Assembly (NCBI RefSeq): GCF_002932875.1
Contig: NZ_PSWS01000058.1
Coordinates: 186,001-250,000, forward strand
Reading direction: 5' to 3'
Origin: Rathayibacter tritici
Lineage (GTDB): Bacteria > Actinomycetota > Actinomycetes > Actinomycetales > Microbacteriaceae
Length of the DNA: 64,000 bases
Part shown: positions 26,884 through 37,343 of the stretch, in pieces
Position numbering within the stretch: the first letter of the stretch is position 1
Layout of the letters: each line of letters begins with the position of its first letter
Made by a program: the position numbers and the translations under genes
Notes under the pieces: model-generated
Databases searched by the model: none
The model's input: the letters and a program-made list of their open reading frames with translations, nothing else
Told to the model about the DNA's origin: nothing

Positions 26884-26927
26884 CGGGCACGCCGCTGCCG
26901 CGTCTCCGGCGTGCAGCGGCGTGCCCG
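26884..26927 (+). terminator. hairpin between pgi and zwf
   Basis: A perfect 14-bp stem, CGGGCACGCCGCTG (26884-26897) with its complement at 26914-26927, and a 16-nt loop. It starts 6 nt after pgi, suggesting partial termination before zwf. The downstream gap also carries GATCACTTCC twice. Confidence 0.6.
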
Positions 26928-27053
26928 CGGTCGTCCCCCGTGATCACTTCCCACGATCACTTCCGGGAACGGCTCCGCGCGCGCCCACTCCTCCCCCTCC
27001 TCCTCACCGAGAGCAGTGCGTCGGTCCCACCGGCACACAGAAGGACACTGCAC

Positions 27054-28592
27054 ATGTCTGTGGACATCACCCCCGAATTCAACCCGCTGAGGTTGAGCTT
27101 CGACCGCCGATTGAACCGGATCGCCGGGCCCAGCGGGCTCGTTATCTTCGGCGTGACCGGCGACCTCTCCCGGAAAAAACTCATGCCCGCGGTGTACGAC
27201 CTCGCGAACCGCGGTCTCCTGCCGCCCGGCTTCGCCCTCGTCGGGTTCGCCCGGCGCGACTGGGACGACCAGGACTTCGAGCAGGTCGTCCACGACTCAG
27301 TGAAGAAGCACGCACGCACCGAGTTCCACGAGGAGGTCTGGGCGCAACTCGCCCAGGGAATCCGCTTCGTGCAGGGCGAGTTCGACGATCCGGAGGCGTT
27401 CGCGCGACTGAAGACTACGGTCGACGAACTCGACCGCGAGCGCGGGACGAACGGCAACTTCGCCTTCTACCTCTCGATTCCCCCGAAATCTTTCCCGCAG
27501 GTCACCGAACAGCTGCGCAACTCGGGTCTCGCCGAGCAAAAGGACGGCCAGTGGCGCCGCGTCGTCATCGAAAAGCCGTTCGGCAGCGACCTGACGACGG
27601 CCCGCGAACTCAACGACGTGGTCGAGTCGGTCTTCCCGCCCGACTCCGTCTTCCGCATCGACCACTACCTCGGCAAGGAGACCGTCCAGAACATCCTGGC
27701 GTTGCGCTTCGCCAACATGATGTACGAGCCGCTCTGGAACGCGAACTATGTCGACCACGTTCAGATCACGATGGCCGAGGACATCGGCGTCGGTGGTCGC
27801 GCGGGCTACTACGACGGCATCGGAGCGGCGCGCGACGTCATCCAGAACCACCTGCTCCAGCTGCTCGCGCTCACCGCGATGGAGGAGCCGATCTCGTTCG
27901 ATGCGGCCGACCTCCGCGCCGAGAAGGAGAAAGTGCTTGCGGCCGTGCGCCTGCCCGCCGATCTGTCGACAGCGACCGCTCGCGGGCAGTACGCCGGCGG
28001 TTGGCAGGGCGGAGAGAAGGTCCTCGGCTTCCTCGAGGAGGACGGCATGAGCCCCACGTCGACCACCGAGACCTACGCCGCCATGCGCCTGGATATCGGC
28101 ACCCGCCGCTGGGCCGGCGTCCCGTTCTACCTGCGCGCCGGCAAGCGCCTCGGTCGTCGAGTAACGGAAATCGCCGTCGTGTTCAAGCGCGCGCCGCAGC
28201 AGCTCTTCGCTGAGAGCCAGACCACCTCGCTGGGCCAGAACGCGCTCGTCATCCGGGTACAGCCCGACGAAGGGGTCACCATGCGCTTCGGCTCCAAGGT
28301 GCCCGGCGCCGGGATGCAGGTGCGCGATGTGACGATGGACTTCGGTTACGGCCACGCCTTCACCGAGGCCAGCCCCGAGGCCTACGAGCGCCTCATCCTC
28401 GACGTCCTGCTGGGAGAGCCGCCGCTCTTCCCGCGGCACGAGGAAGTCGAGCTGTCCTGGAAGATCCTCGACCCGATCGAGGAGTTCTGGAGCACGCAGG
28501 GCCAGCCCGAGCAGTACCGCCCCGGAACCTGGGGCCCCGATTCCGCCGACGAGCTCCTCGCCCGCGACGGCCGCACCTGGAGGCGTCCATGA
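27054..28592 (+). CDS. zwf: glucose-6-phosphate 1-dehydrogenase
   Basis: A 512-residue enzyme, the entry to the oxidative pentose phosphate pathway. It has the nucleotide loop FGVTGDLSRKKLMPAVYDLA, the substrate-site motif FRIDHYLGKETVQNILALRF with the conserved RIDHYLGKE, and ANYVDHVQITMAEDIGV. The ATG at 27054 is chosen because AAGGA is upstream and the N-terminus MSVDITPEFNPLR is typical; the frame is open for 38 more codons. opcA overlaps its stop by 4 bp (ATGA). In actinobacteria Zwf needs OpcA for full activity, which the fused arrangement supports. Confidence 0.96.
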   Translation: MSVDITPEFNPLRLSFDRRLNRIAGPSGLVIFGVTGDLSRKKLMPAVYDLANRGLLPPGFALVGFARRDWDDQDFEQVVHDSVKKHARTEFHEEVWAQLAQGIRFVQGEFDDPEAFARLKTTVDELDRERGTNGNFAFYLSIPPKSFPQVTEQLRNSGLAEQKDGQWRRVVIEKPFGSDLTTARELNDVVESVFPPDSVFRIDHYLGKETVQNILALRFANMMYEPLWNANYVDHVQITMAEDIGVGGRAGYYDGIGAARDVIQNHLLQLLALTAMEEPISFDAADLRAEKEKVLAAVRLPADLSTATARGQYAGGWQGGEKVLGFLEEDGMSPTSTTETYAAMRLDIGTRRWAGVPFYLRAGKRLGRRVTEIAVVFKRAPQQLFAESQTTSLGQNALVIRVQPDEGVTMRFGSKVPGAGMQVRDVTMDFGYGHAFTEASPEAYERLILDVLLGEPPLFPRHEEVELSWKILDPIEEFWSTQGQPEQYRPGTWGPDSADELLARDGRTWRRP

Positions 28593-29557
28593 TCGTCGAT
28601 CTGCCCGACACCACGACGAGCGAGGTCTCGAAGACCCTCGTCAAGATCCGTGAGGAGGGCGGCGCCGTCGCCCTCGGCCGCGTGCTGACCCTCATCATCG
28701 CCACCTCCCGGGGTCACGAGGAGGAGGCCATCGAGGCCGCCAACGACGCGTCCCGCGAGCATCCCATGCGCGTCATCGTGGTCTCCAAGGACGACGGCAC
28801 CACGACGGTGCCGGTCGACGCGACCGCCCGAGTCGACGCGCAGATCCGGGTCGGAGGCGACGCCGGAGCGAGCGAGGTGGTGGTCCTTCGCCCCTACGGC
28901 GATGCGGCGGTGGATGAGGAGAGCCTCGTCACGGGCCTGCTCCTGCCCGACGCTCCCGTCGTCGCCTGGTGGCCGAACAGCGCGCCCGGGAACGCCTCCG
29001 CGTCGCCGATCGGCCGCATCGCGACCCGGCGCATCACCGACGCCTCGGCCCAGTCGAACCCGGCGGAGGCGTTGCACCACCTCGCCTCCACCTACGCGCC
29101 CGGCGACACCGACTTCGCCTGGACCCGCCTCACCCTCTGGCGCGCTCAGCTCGCCGCCGTGCTGGACCAGCCGCCGTACGAGCCGATCACCGCCGTCCAG
29201 GTCTCGGGCGCGCCCGACTCCCCCTCGACGATCCTGCTCGCCGCCTGGCTACAGCTCGAACTCGGCATCCCGGTCGACCACGAGCTCACGATCAGCGCGA
29301 CCGGGTCCAGCGGGATCCACGGCGTGCGGCTGATCCGCGACTCCGGAGTCATCGAGCTCGAGCGCTCCGTCCCCGATATCGCAACGCTCACGCAGCCCGA
29401 GCAGCCGGTACACGACATCTCGCTCCCGCGCCGCAGCCTCCGCGACTGTCTGGCGGAGGAGCTGCGCCGCCTCGATCCGGATGACCTGTACGGTGAAGTG
29501 ATCTCGCGCGGGGTCGACATGCTCACCGAGAAGGCCGAGGCCCGCAGCGCCTCCTGA
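28589..29557 (+). CDS. opcA: OpcA, allosteric partner of glucose-6-phosphate dehydrogenase
   Basis: A 322-residue OpcA. It opens MIVDLPDTTTSEVSKTLVKI, has ALGRVLTLIIATSRGHEEEA, then the conserved PLLPDAPVVAWWPNSAP-like block (LLLPDAPVVAWWPNSAPG), SRRITD-like RRITDASAQSNP and AEELRRLDPDDLYGEVISRG at the end. In cyanobacteria OpcA activates Zwf allosterically, and the pair is found fused or adjacent in actinobacteria. The start overlaps the zwf stop, which couples their translation. pgl follows after 96 bp. Confidence 0.93.
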   Translation: MIVDLPDTTTSEVSKTLVKIREEGGAVALGRVLTLIIATSRGHEEEAIEAANDASREHPMRVIVVSKDDGTTTVPVDATARVDAQIRVGGDAGASEVVVLRPYGDAAVDEESLVTGLLLPDAPVVAWWPNSAPGNASASPIGRIATRRITDASAQSNPAEALHHLASTYAPGDTDFAWTRLTLWRAQLAAVLDQPPYEPITAVQVSGAPDSPSTILLAAWLQLELGIPVDHELTISATGSSGIHGVRLIRDSGVIELERSVPDIATLTQPEQPVHDISLPRRSLRDCLAEELRRLDPDDLYGEVISRGVDMLTEKAEARSAS

Positions 29558-29653
29558 GGTGCGAGCGCCTATCCCGGGCGCCCCACCTCAGAACTTCCCG
29601 ACACCGGAGCCGAACCCCGCCGCTCGGCACCCGAACCCGAAGGAGATCCCCAG

Positions 29654-30421
29654 ATGACCACCGAACGCCGCGTGCTGGTCCATCGCGACAAGCAGACCCT
29701 CGCCGGCTCGGTCGCCGCGCGGTTCCTGACCAAGACGATCGACATCCTCGACGACCTGGGGTCGGCGAACGTGGTGCTCACCGGAGGGAGCATGGGGGCC
29801 GCTACACTCGCGGAGATCGCCTCCTCCTCCGCCGCAGGTAACGTCGACTGGTCGCGTGTGCACTTCTGGTGGGGCGATGAGCGCTGGGTGCCGCGGAGAC
29901 ACGAGGATCGCAACGACGTCCAGGCCGGAGATCTGTTCCGTGTCCTGGACGTGCCAGCGGCGAACGTGCACTCGTACCCCGCATCGGACGAGGGCCTCGA
30001 CCTCGACGGGGCCGCCGCCGCTTACGATGCGCAGCTGCGGGAGCACGCCTCCGAGGGCCGCGAGTACCCGCGGTTCGACATCACCTTCCTCGGCGTCGGA
30101 CCGGACGGACATATCGCCTCGCTCTTCCCCGAGCGCTCCGCGATCCGCTCGAGAACTCCGGGCGTTCTCGCGGTCCGCAACTCCCCTAAGCCGCCGCCCG
30201 AGCGCTTGACGCTCACACTGCCGCTGATCAACCAGTCGGACCGCATCTGGATGGTCCTCGCCGGCGCCGACAAGGCCTCGGCCCTCGGACTCGCGCTCGC
30301 GGGTGCCAGTACCAACGAGGTCCCGGCGTCGGGTGCGTTCGGGCGCAAGCGCACGGTCTTCTTCGTCGACCAGGAGGCCGCGGCCGAGGTCCCGGAGTCG
30401 CTGATCGCCCCCAGCTACTGA
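29654..30421 (+). CDS. pgl: 6-phosphogluconolactonase
   Basis: A 255-residue SIS-like hydrolase of the DevB type, which opens 6-phosphogluconolactone made by Zwf. Visible are VVLTGGSMGAATLAEIA, the VHFWWGDERWVPRRHEDRN block, DITFLGVGPDGHIASLFPE with the catalytic Gly-His region, and RLTLTLPLINQSDRIWMV. GAAGGAGAT precedes the ATG with good spacing. It is the last gene of the operon and ends at a bidirectional hairpin shared with rbpA. gnd, the next enzyme of the pathway, is not in this window. Confidence 0.93.
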   Translation: MTTERRVLVHRDKQTLAGSVAARFLTKTIDILDDLGSANVVLTGGSMGAATLAEIASSSAAGNVDWSRVHFWWGDERWVPRRHEDRNDVQAGDLFRVLDVPAANVHSYPASDEGLDLDGAAAAYDAQLREHASEGREYPRFDITFLGVGPDGHIASLFPERSAIRSRTPGVLAVRNSPKPPPERLTLTLPLINQSDRIWMVLAGADKASALGLALAGASTNEVPASGAFGRKRTVFFVDQEAAAEVPESLIAPSY

Positions 30422-30430
30422 GGCTCGCAG

Positions 30431-30472
30431 ACGCCGGAAGGGCCGTCCCCGAGGGGGCGGGCCTTCCGGCGT
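30431..30472. terminator. bidirectional hairpin between pgl and rbpA
   Basis: An 11-bp perfect stem, ACGCCGGAAGG (30431-30441) and CCTTCCGGCGT (30462-30472). The loop contains a second, inner GC-rich pairing (GTCCCC/GGGGG). It lies between convergent genes. Confidence 0.75.
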
Positions 30473-30489
30473 TCTCCCGTCCGAGAGGA

Positions 30490-30855
30490 TCAGGAGGGGG
30501 TGGCGGTTCCCCGGCGAGCACGCAGCTGCTGCAAGGCCTCCTCGAGGAGCTGCGCCGCCTCGGCCTCGGTCCGGCGCTCCTTCACGTAGGCGAGGTGCGT
30601 CTTGTACGGCTCGGCCTTCGCGACCTGGGGCGGGTTCGCCCGGTCACGGCCCGCGGGGAGACCGGACTGCGGGGAGTCGATCACCTCGGGGATCTCGTCA
30701 TCGGGGAGCGCCGCCGAGAAGTGGCGCACCGTCTCGTTGCCGAGAGCGTCCCAGTAGGAGACCGCGACGCGTTCCGCGTGGAAGCCCCGGTCCTGCTCGC
30801 CCATCGGTCCTGCGCCGACGCGCGAACCGCGGATTGCACTGCCGCCTGATGCCAT
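30490..30855 (-). CDS. rbpA: RNA polymerase-binding protein RbpA, zinc-ligand-free
   Basis: A 121-residue RbpA. The N-terminal MASGGSAIRGSRVGAGPMGE, with GEQDRGFHAERVAVSYW, is the RbpA hallmark and includes the basic linker that contacts promoter DNA. SGLPAGRDRANPP and the C-terminal helix THLAYVKERRTEAEAAQLLE match the sigma-interaction domain that binds the sigma A region. The central domain normally holds Cys/His zinc ligands; here residues 36-40 read DALGN and 61-65 read SPQSG, so the CPxCG-type pair is gone. The ATG at 30855 has an AGGGG upstream. It activates housekeeping transcription in actinobacteria together with CarD. Confidence 0.93.
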   Translation of the reverse strand: MASGGSAIRGSRVGAGPMGEQDRGFHAERVAVSYWDALGNETVRHFSAALPDDEIPEVIDSPQSGLPAGRDRANPPQVAKAEPYKTHLAYVKERRTEAEAAQLLEEALQQLRARRGTATPS

Positions 30856-30866
30856 TGCGAGTACCC

Positions 30867-31118
30867 CTATGCTCCGGTGGTGAACTTGGTGATGAGGCCG
30901 AGCACCACGATGCACGCCAGCCAGATGAGCCCGAGAATCACAGTGATGCGGTTCAGGTTGCGCTCGGCGACGCCCGAGGCACCGAGGTTGGAGGTGACTC
31001 CGCCCCCGAACATGTCGGACAGACCGCCGCCGCGCCCCTTGTGGAGCAGGATCAGCATGGTGAGCAGAAGGCTCGTGATGCCCAGGATGACCTGGAGCAC
31101 GACCTGGAGGATGTCCAC
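30867..31118 (-). CDS. secG: preprotein translocase subunit SecG
   Basis: An 83-residue SecG with two helices (ILQVVLQVILGITSLLLTML and ITVILGLIWLACIVVLGLIT) joined by the GRGGGLSDMFGGGVTSNL loop, a signature for this family. It assists SecY and SecE in protein export at the membrane. The GTG at 31118 is chosen because GAAAGG lies about 8 nt upstream. In many actinobacteria secG follows gap-pgk-tpiA, as here, but a strong terminator lies between tpiA and secG, and secG has its own -10. rbpA starts 12 bp after its stop, so the two probably share a transcript. Confidence 0.93.
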   Translation of the reverse strand: MDILQVVLQVILGITSLLLTMLILLHKGRGGGLSDMFGGGVTSNLGASGVAERNLNRITVILGLIWLACIVVLGLITKFTTGA

Positions 31119-31159
31119 GCGGTACCTTTCGAAGTTCTTGCGCCTTGCGCGCCCCGACG

Positions 31160-31165
31160 AGTATA
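31160..31165 (-). promoter_or_regulatory. secG: -10 element of secG-rbpA
   Basis: TATACT on the minus strand, 41 nt before the GTG of secG. The -35 is weak. Confidence 0.5.
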
Positions 31166-31371
31166 ACGGCGCCTGCGAATCGCCGAGGAATGCGTAGCCT
31201 CGTGTTCCCGCGGACGGATATGGGCGGGCCTCCGACAAGCCGCGCGCAGCCGTGCAAGGCGAACCGGTGATCCGCGGTCCACCGGATCGACGGAGCCGAG
31301 CGTCGCACGCTCTCCGCAACGCACCCCGCCACCGAGCCGACCGCGCAACGCCGCGCAGGGAGCGGTGTGGA

Positions 31372-31410
31372 CGAGGAAAGGGCGGGCCCCACGGGCCCGC
31401 CCTTTCCTCG
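31372..31410 (-). terminator. strong hairpin after tpiA
   Basis: A perfect 18-bp stem, 31372-31389 against 31393-31410 (CGAGGAAAGGGCGGGCCC and its complement), with a 3-nt loop, 7 nt past the tpiA stop. It is the strongest terminator in the window and separates the glycolytic operon from secG-rbpA. Confidence 0.9.
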
Positions 31411-31417
31411 CACCAGC

Positions 31418-32212
31418 TCAGACCCCGACGTGGTTCCGGAATCGTGCGATCGCGGCGAACTCGTCGACCTGGAGGCTGGCGCCTCCGACGAGCGCTCCAT
31501 CGACATCGGGCTCGCGCATGAAGCCGGCGATGTTGCCGGACTTCACGGACCCGCCGTAGAGGATGCGGGTCTTCGCCGCGGTGTCCGCGCCGAGGACATC
31601 GGCGACTACCGCGCGCAGGGCCTTGCAGACCTGCTGCGCCTGCTCGGGCGTCGCCGCCTGGCCGGAGCCGATGGCCCAGACCGGCTCGTACGCGACGACC
31701 AGGTCGGCGTCCGTCGGGAGGCCGGTGAGGGCCTCCTTCAGCTGCGCAACCGGCACGGCCGAGGGGCCGTGCTTCTCGAGGTCCTCCGCGGTCTCGCCGA
31801 CGCAGATGATCGGGGCGACGCCATGCTTGACCGCTGCGGCCGACTTGGCTGCGATGTCCGCGTCCGTCTCGCCGTGGAGCGTGCGCCGCTCCGAGTGGCC
31901 GACGATCACGTAGTCGCAGTCCAGCTGCTTCAAGAACTGGCCCGAGATCTCCCCGGTGTAGGCACCGCTGTCGAACTTCGAGACGTCTTGCGCACCGTAC
32001 GTGAGCGGCAGGGCGTCCGAGTCGATGAGGATCTGCACCGGCCGGAGGTCGGTGAAGGGCGGAAACACCGCCACCTCGACGCCGTCAAAGTCGTGGTTGG
32101 CGTCCTTGAGGCTCCACGCCAGCTTCTGCACGAAGGCAATGGCCTGGAGGTGGTCCAGATTCATCTTCCAGTTGCCGGCGATGAGCGGGGTGCGGGCGGT
32201 GGTGTCTACCAT
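31418..32212 (-). CDS. tpiA: triosephosphate isomerase
   Basis: A 264-residue TIM-barrel enzyme interconverting dihydroxyacetone phosphate and glyceraldehyde-3-phosphate. The N-terminal Lys is in [10 protein letters not shown], the His in [16 protein letters not shown], the catalytic Glu in [20 protein letters not shown] (where the loop-6 region begins), and [15 protein letters not shown] holds the phosphate. Its ATG lies within the last codons of pgk and its ribosome-binding site (GGAGG) is inside pgk, so the two are translationally coupled. It closes the gap-pgk-tpiA operon. Confidence 0.97.
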   Translation of the reverse strand: MVDTTARTPLIAGNWKMNLDHLQAIAFVQKLAWSLKDANHDFDGVEVAVFPPFTDLRPVQILIDSDALPLTYGAQDVSKFDSGAYTGEISGQFLKQLDCDYVIVGHSERRTLHGETDADIAAKSAAAVKHGVAPIICVGETAEDLEKHGPSAVPVAQLKEALTGLPTDADLVVAYEPVWAIGSGQAATPEQAQQVCKALRAVVADVLGADTAAKTRILYGGSVKSGNIAGFMREPDVDGALVGGASLQVDEFAAIARFRNHVGV

Positions 32213-33417
32213 CCGAGGACCTCCAATCCGGGGAGGCGCTTGCCTTCGAGGAATTCGAGGCTCGCTCCACCTCCCGTTGAGATGTGGCCGAACTGGTCAT
32301 CCTCGAAGCCGAGGGCCCGGACGGCGGCGGCGGAGTCGCCGCCACCGACGACGCTGAGTCCGTCGACCTCGGTGAGCGCCTGCGCGACGGTCTTCGTGCC
32401 GGCCGCGAACGGCTCCAGCTCGAAGACGCCCATCGGTCCGTTCCAGAACACCGTCGTGGACGCTGCAATGACCTCGGCGAAGCGCTTCGCCGTGTCCGGT
32501 CCGATGTCGAGGCCGAGGCCCTTGTCACCGAACGCGGTGTCCTCGATCGCATCGGCCGCAGTGACCTCGTGCTCGGCGTCGGCGCCGAACCTTGAGGCCA
32601 CCACGATGTCGGTGGGCAGCACGATCTCGACCCCCAGCTCCTTCGCCCTCGCAAGGTAGCCGAGCACGGTGTCGACCTGGTCCGCCTCGAGCAGGCTCGC
32701 GCCGACCTCGTGGCCCTGGGCCTTGAGGAAGGTGAAGAGCATCCCGCCACCGATGAGGATCGAGTCGACCTTCGGCAGCAGGTGCTCGATCACGCCGAGC
32801 TTGTCCGACACCTTCGAGCCGCCGAGAACGACGGAATAGGGGCGCTCGGGCTTTTCGGTCAGACGCTCCAGCACCTTCAACTCGGCCGCGATCAGCGTGC
32901 CCGCAGCACTGGGGAGCAGCTGAGCGAGCTCGTAGACGCTGGCCTGCTTGCGGTGGACGACTCCGAAGCCGTCGGAGACGAAGGCGTCGCCGTAGGCGGC
33001 GAGCTTCTCGGCGAAGGCACGGCGCTCCGCCTCGTCCTTGCTCGTCTCGCCGGGGTTGAACCGCAGGTTCTCGAGGACGACGACCTGGCCGTCCTCGAGG
33101 GCGTCGACGGCGGCCGAAGCGGCCTCGCCGACGGTGTCGTCTGCGAAGGACACTGGAGCATCGAGCAGCTCGCCGAGGCGGGCGGCGACGGGAGCGAGAC
33201 TGTACTTCGCCTCGGGCGTCCCCTCGGGGCGCCCGAGGTGGCTCACGACCACGACTCGGGCACCCTCGGAGACCAGACGCTGGAGCGTGGGGACCGACGC
33301 ACGCACGCGACCGTCGTCCGTAATCGTCGCGTCCCTCAGGGGGACGTTCAGATCGCAGCGGACGACGACGCGCTTGCCTGCGAGGGAACCCAGTGAGTCC
33401 AGAGTGCGGAACGTCAC
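32206..33417 (-). CDS. pgk: phosphoglycerate kinase
   Basis: A 403-residue two-domain kinase making ATP from 1,3-bisphosphoglycerate. Seen are [86 protein letters not shown] and [14 protein letters not shown], all standard motifs. The GTG at 33417 follows the gap stop by 12 bp, with AAGGG as ribosome-binding site. It overlaps tpiA by 7 bp. No oddities are noted. Confidence 0.97.
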   Translation of the reverse strand: MTFRTLDSLGSLAGKRVVVRCDLNVPLRDATITDDGRVRASVPTLQRLVSEGARVVVVSHLGRPEGTPEAKYSLAPVAARLGELLDAPVSFADDTVGEAASAAVDALEDGQVVVLENLRFNPGETSKDEAERRAFAEKLAAYGDAFVSDGFGVVHRKQASVYELAQLLPSAAGTLIAAELKVLERLTEKPERPYSVVLGGSKVSDKLGVIEHLLPKVDSILIGGGMLFTFLKAQGHEVGASLLEADQVDTVLGYLARAKELGVEIVLPTDIVVASRFGADAEHEVTAADAIEDTAFGDKGLGLDIGPDTAKRFAEVIAASTTVFWNGPMGVFELEPFAAGTKTVAQALTEVDGLSVVGGGDSAAAVRALGFEDDQFGHISTGGGASLEFLEGKRLPGLEVLGW

Positions 33418-33429
33418 TGCGCGCAGCCC

Positions 33430-34536
<1,107 letters not shown>

Positions 34537-35163
34537 CTACGACAGTAGCAGCAGACCCGACGTCCGCTCGCGAGCCTTCTCGAAGCGCGCGGACACGTCG
34601 GCCCAGTTCACAATGTTCCAGAATGCCGCGACGTAGTCGGCCTTCACATTGACGTAGTCGAGGTAGAAGGCGTGCTCCCACATGTCGAGCAGGAGGACCG
34701 GGACGGTCGCCGCGGCGAGGTTGCCCTGGTGGTCGTAGAGCTGCTCGATGAGGAGCTTCTCGCCGAGCGAGTCCCAAGCGAGGATCGACCAGCCGGAGCC
34801 CTGGATGCCGAGGGCCGACGCGGTGAAGTGGGCGCGGAACTTATCGAACGAGCCGAAGTTGTCGTCGATTGCCGCGGCGAGCTCGCCGACGGGCTTGTCG
34901 CCGCCGTCCGGCGAGAGGTTGTTCCAGAACACGGTGTGGTTCACGTGACCGGCGAGGTTGAAGGCCAGGTCCTTCTGGAGCTTGTTCACGTTCGCGAGAT
35001 TCTCGCTGTCGCGAGCCTCCTGCAGCGCGGCGAGAGCGGTGTTCGCCCCGGTCACGTACGTCGCGTGGTGCTTGTCGTGGTGGAGCTCCATGATCCGCCC
35101 ACTGATGTTCGGCTCGAGGGCCGAGTAGTCGTAGGGCAGTTCGGCGAGCGTGTAGTCAGCCAT
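34537..35163 (-). CDS. sodA: superoxide dismutase [Fe/Mn]
   Basis: A 208-residue Fe/Mn SOD. The first metal His is in [14 protein letters not shown], the second in [14 protein letters not shown], and the Asp and last His in [14 protein letters not shown]. No signal peptide is present, so it is cytosolic or exported by a non-classical route as in mycobacteria. The metal preference (Fe or Mn) cannot be fixed by eye. The ATG at 35163 is chosen for the AGGAG upstream and the typical start [13 protein letters not shown]. Monocistronic, with its own terminator. Confidence 0.96.
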   Translation of the reverse strand: MADYTLAELPYDYSALEPNISGRIMELHHDKHHATYVTGANTALAALQEARDSENLANVNKLQKDLAFNLAGHVNHTVFWNNLSPDGGDKPVGELAAAIDDNFGSFDKFRAHFTASALGIQGSGWSILAWDSLGEKLLIEQLYDHQGNLAAATVPVLLLDMWEHAFYLDYVNVKADYVAAFWNIVNWADVSARFEKARERTSGLLLLS

Positions 35164-35366
35164 GTGCGATCTCCTGTTCGTGGTCGTCGCTCCCGTGCGA
35201 CCCGTCGGCGTCTCGGCGTCTTCCGCACGGCGGAGGAAGAGGGCCGGGAGTGTCCTGAGCGACCCGATCAGTCTAGCGAGAGGCCCCCGCGGCGTTCGGA
35301 GGGCTTGTGCTGTTCGACCAGGCGACACTCAGCGTTCGCCTGGCGACGCTGGCCCGCCCGCCGGGT

Positions 35367-36347
35367 CTACAGGTCCTGCAGTTCGGCGGGAAGGTTCGCG
35401 TCGGTGCCCGGGATATCAAGATCGGAGGCGCGCTTGTCGGCCATCGCGAGCAGTCGGCGAATCCGACCGGCCACGGCGTCCTTGGTCATCGGCGGGTCGG
35501 CGTGGTGACCGAGCTCGTCCAGGCTCGCGTCGCGGTGGGCCAGGCGCAGGCGTCCGGCATAGCGGAGGTGCTCGGGGATGTCGTCGCCGAGGATCTCCAT
35601 CGCGCGCTCCACTCGCGCGCACGCGGCAACGGCGGCCTGGGCGGAGCGGCGCAGGTTGGCGTCGTCGAAGTTGACGAGCCGATTCGCGGTCGCGCGGACC
35701 TCGCGGCGCTGGCGCAGCTCCTCCCAGCTCGCGACGGTCGCGGTCGCGCCCATCAGGGTGAGCATCGCGCTGATGCTCTCGCCGTCGCGGATGACGACGC
35801 GGTGCACGCCGCGGACTTCGCGGGACTTGGCCTGGACGCCGAGGCGTCCCGCCGCTCCGACGATCGCCATCGCCGCTTCATTGCCCGGGCAGACGACCTC
35901 GAGCGCGGCAGAGCGGCCGGGGTCGGTCAGCGAGCCCTGCGCGAGGAAGGCGCCGCGCCACAGAGCGGCGAGTTCCTCACGGGAGCCGGTGGTCAGGCGA
36001 TTCGGAAGGCCGCGGACGGGGCGGCCGCGCTGATCGAGCAGGCCGGTCTGCCGGGCGAGGGTGTCCCCGCCGTCGACGACGCGCACGAGCCAGCTCGTAG
36101 TGCGACGCGAGCCGCCGGCCGAGACGATGCTGCCCTCGCTGCGGACGCCGTAGAGTTCGGCGAGGTCGCGGCGCACGCGGGTCGCGAGCGGGGCGGAGTC
36201 GAGCTCGACCTCGACCGCGAGGCGGTGGGAAATGATGTGCAGTCCTCCGCAGAAGCGGAGGATGGTCGCCAGTTCGGCGGCTCGGACGGTGTTCTTGCGC
36301 GAGACGATCGCAACCAGTTCGCCCTTGACGTCTGCGGTGAGGGCCAC
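35367..36347 (-). CDS. whiA: DNA-binding protein WhiA
   Basis: A 326-residue WhiA: an N-terminal LAGLIDADG-like domain ([40 protein letters not shown]) lacking endonuclease function, and a C-terminal helix-turn-helix ([20 protein letters not shown], then [20 protein letters not shown]). In Streptomyces it works with WhiB on cell division and sporulation genes; in non-sporulating actinobacteria it still affects division. The GTG at 36347 has AAGGA 8 nt upstream. It sits in the conserved uvrC-rapZ-whiA order with 42 bp between rapZ and whiA. Confidence 0.95.
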   Translation of the reverse strand: MALTADVKGELVAIVSRKNTVRAAELATILRFCGGLHIISHRLAVEVELDSAPLATRVRRDLAELYGVRSEGSIVSAGGSRRTTSWLVRVVDGGDTLARQTGLLDQRGRPVRGLPNRLTTGSREELAALWRGAFLAQGSLTDPGRSAALEVVCPGNEAAMAIVGAAGRLGVQAKSREVRGVHRVVIRDGESISAMLTLMGATATVASWEELRQRREVRATANRLVNFDDANLRRSAQAAVAACARVERAMEILGDDIPEHLRYAGRLRLAHRDASLDELGHHADPPMTKDAVAGRIRRLLAMADKRASDLDIPGTDANLPAELQDL

Positions 36348-36389
36348 GGAGTCTTCCTTACGTCGGGTGCGCGGCTGAGCGCGCGGGGA

Positions 36390-37265
36390 TCATTCTCGGC
36401 CGAGGTCGCGGTGCGCCACGTTGACGGCGACGCCCGGCAGTTCAGCCAGCCGAGCCGCGACACGGCCGGCGACCGCGACGGAGCGGTGCTTGCCTCCTGT
36501 GCAGCCGATGGCGATGGTCGCGTGGCGCTTGTTCTCGCGCTGGTAGCCGTCGAGCACGGGGCGCAGAGCCCGGGAGTAGGAGTCGATGAACTCCTCGGCG
36601 CCCTGCTGGGCCAGCACGTAGTCTCTCACCTCTTCGTCGAGACCCGTATGCGGACGCAGCTCCGGAATCCAGTACGGGTTCGGCAGGAACCGTGCGTCGG
36701 CGACCATGTCGGCGTCGGTCGGCAGTCCGTACTTGAAGCCGAAGCTCATCACCGTGACCTGTAGACCGGCGCGGCCGGCCTCGGCGAAGCGCTCCGTGAT
36801 GCTGGTGGCGAGCTGGTGGATGTTGAGATCCGAGGTGTCGATGACGATATCTGCCGACTCCCGCAGTTGGGCCAGGCGCGTGCGCTCGGCGGAGATGCCG
36901 TCCAGGAGCGTGCCCCGGCCCTGCAGCGGGTGCGGCCGGCGTACCTGCTCGAAGCGGCGGACCAGGGCGGCGTCGGTCGCCTCCAGGAACACCACCCGCA
37001 GGTCGACTCCGGCGCGCAGCTCGCGGATGATGTCGCCCAGGTCCTCGAAGAAGTCGCGTCCGCGGACATCGACGACCGCGGCGATCTTCGGCAGCGTGTC
37101 CCCCGCCCGCTGGGCGAGGTCGACGAGCGGCCGCAGCATCTGCGGCGGCAGATTGTCGACGACGTACCAGCCGAGGTCCTCCAGCGCGTTCGCGGCTGTG
37201 GACCGGCCCGCTCCGGACATCCCCGTGACGATCAGCACGTCTTGCTGCTCGCTCTCCGTGCTCAT
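36390..37265 (-). CDS. rapZ: RNase adapter RapZ / P-loop ATPase
   Basis: A 291-residue YvcJ/RapZ family protein. The P-loop is [20 protein letters not shown] and is followed directly by [38 protein letters not shown] and [20 protein letters not shown], then [20 protein letters not shown] complete the family pattern. In E. coli RapZ guides an RNase to small RNAs; in Gram-positives it has a nucleotide-binding role of uncertain target. The ATG at 37265 has CGGAGAG upstream and replaces a longer in-frame start at 37310. It lies in the conserved order uvrC, rapZ, whiA. Confidence 0.95.
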   Translation of the reverse strand: MSTESEQQDVLIVTGMSGAGRSTAANALEDLGWYVVDNLPPQMLRPLVDLAQRAGDTLPKIAAVVDVRGRDFFEDLGDIIRELRAGVDLRVVFLEATDAALVRRFEQVRRPHPLQGRGTLLDGISAERTRLAQLRESADIVIDTSDLNIHQLATSITERFAEAGRAGLQVTVMSFGFKYGLPTDADMVADARFLPNPYWIPELRPHTGLDEEVRDYVLAQQGAEEFIDSYSRALRPVLDGYQRENKRHATIAIGCTGGKHRSVAVAGRVAARLAELPGVAVNVAHRDLGRE

Positions 37266-37343
37266 GCGCTCTCCGTGCTCGTGTCTGCTCGTGTCCTCGG
37301 TGCCGGGCACCGGCCCGCTCTCCCCGGAGGACGGGCCTCCAGC

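Noticed and set aside
31119-31371. Possible gene between secG and tpiA
   Set aside because: Frames here have no codon bias and contain the secG promoter; the tpiA terminator borders the region.
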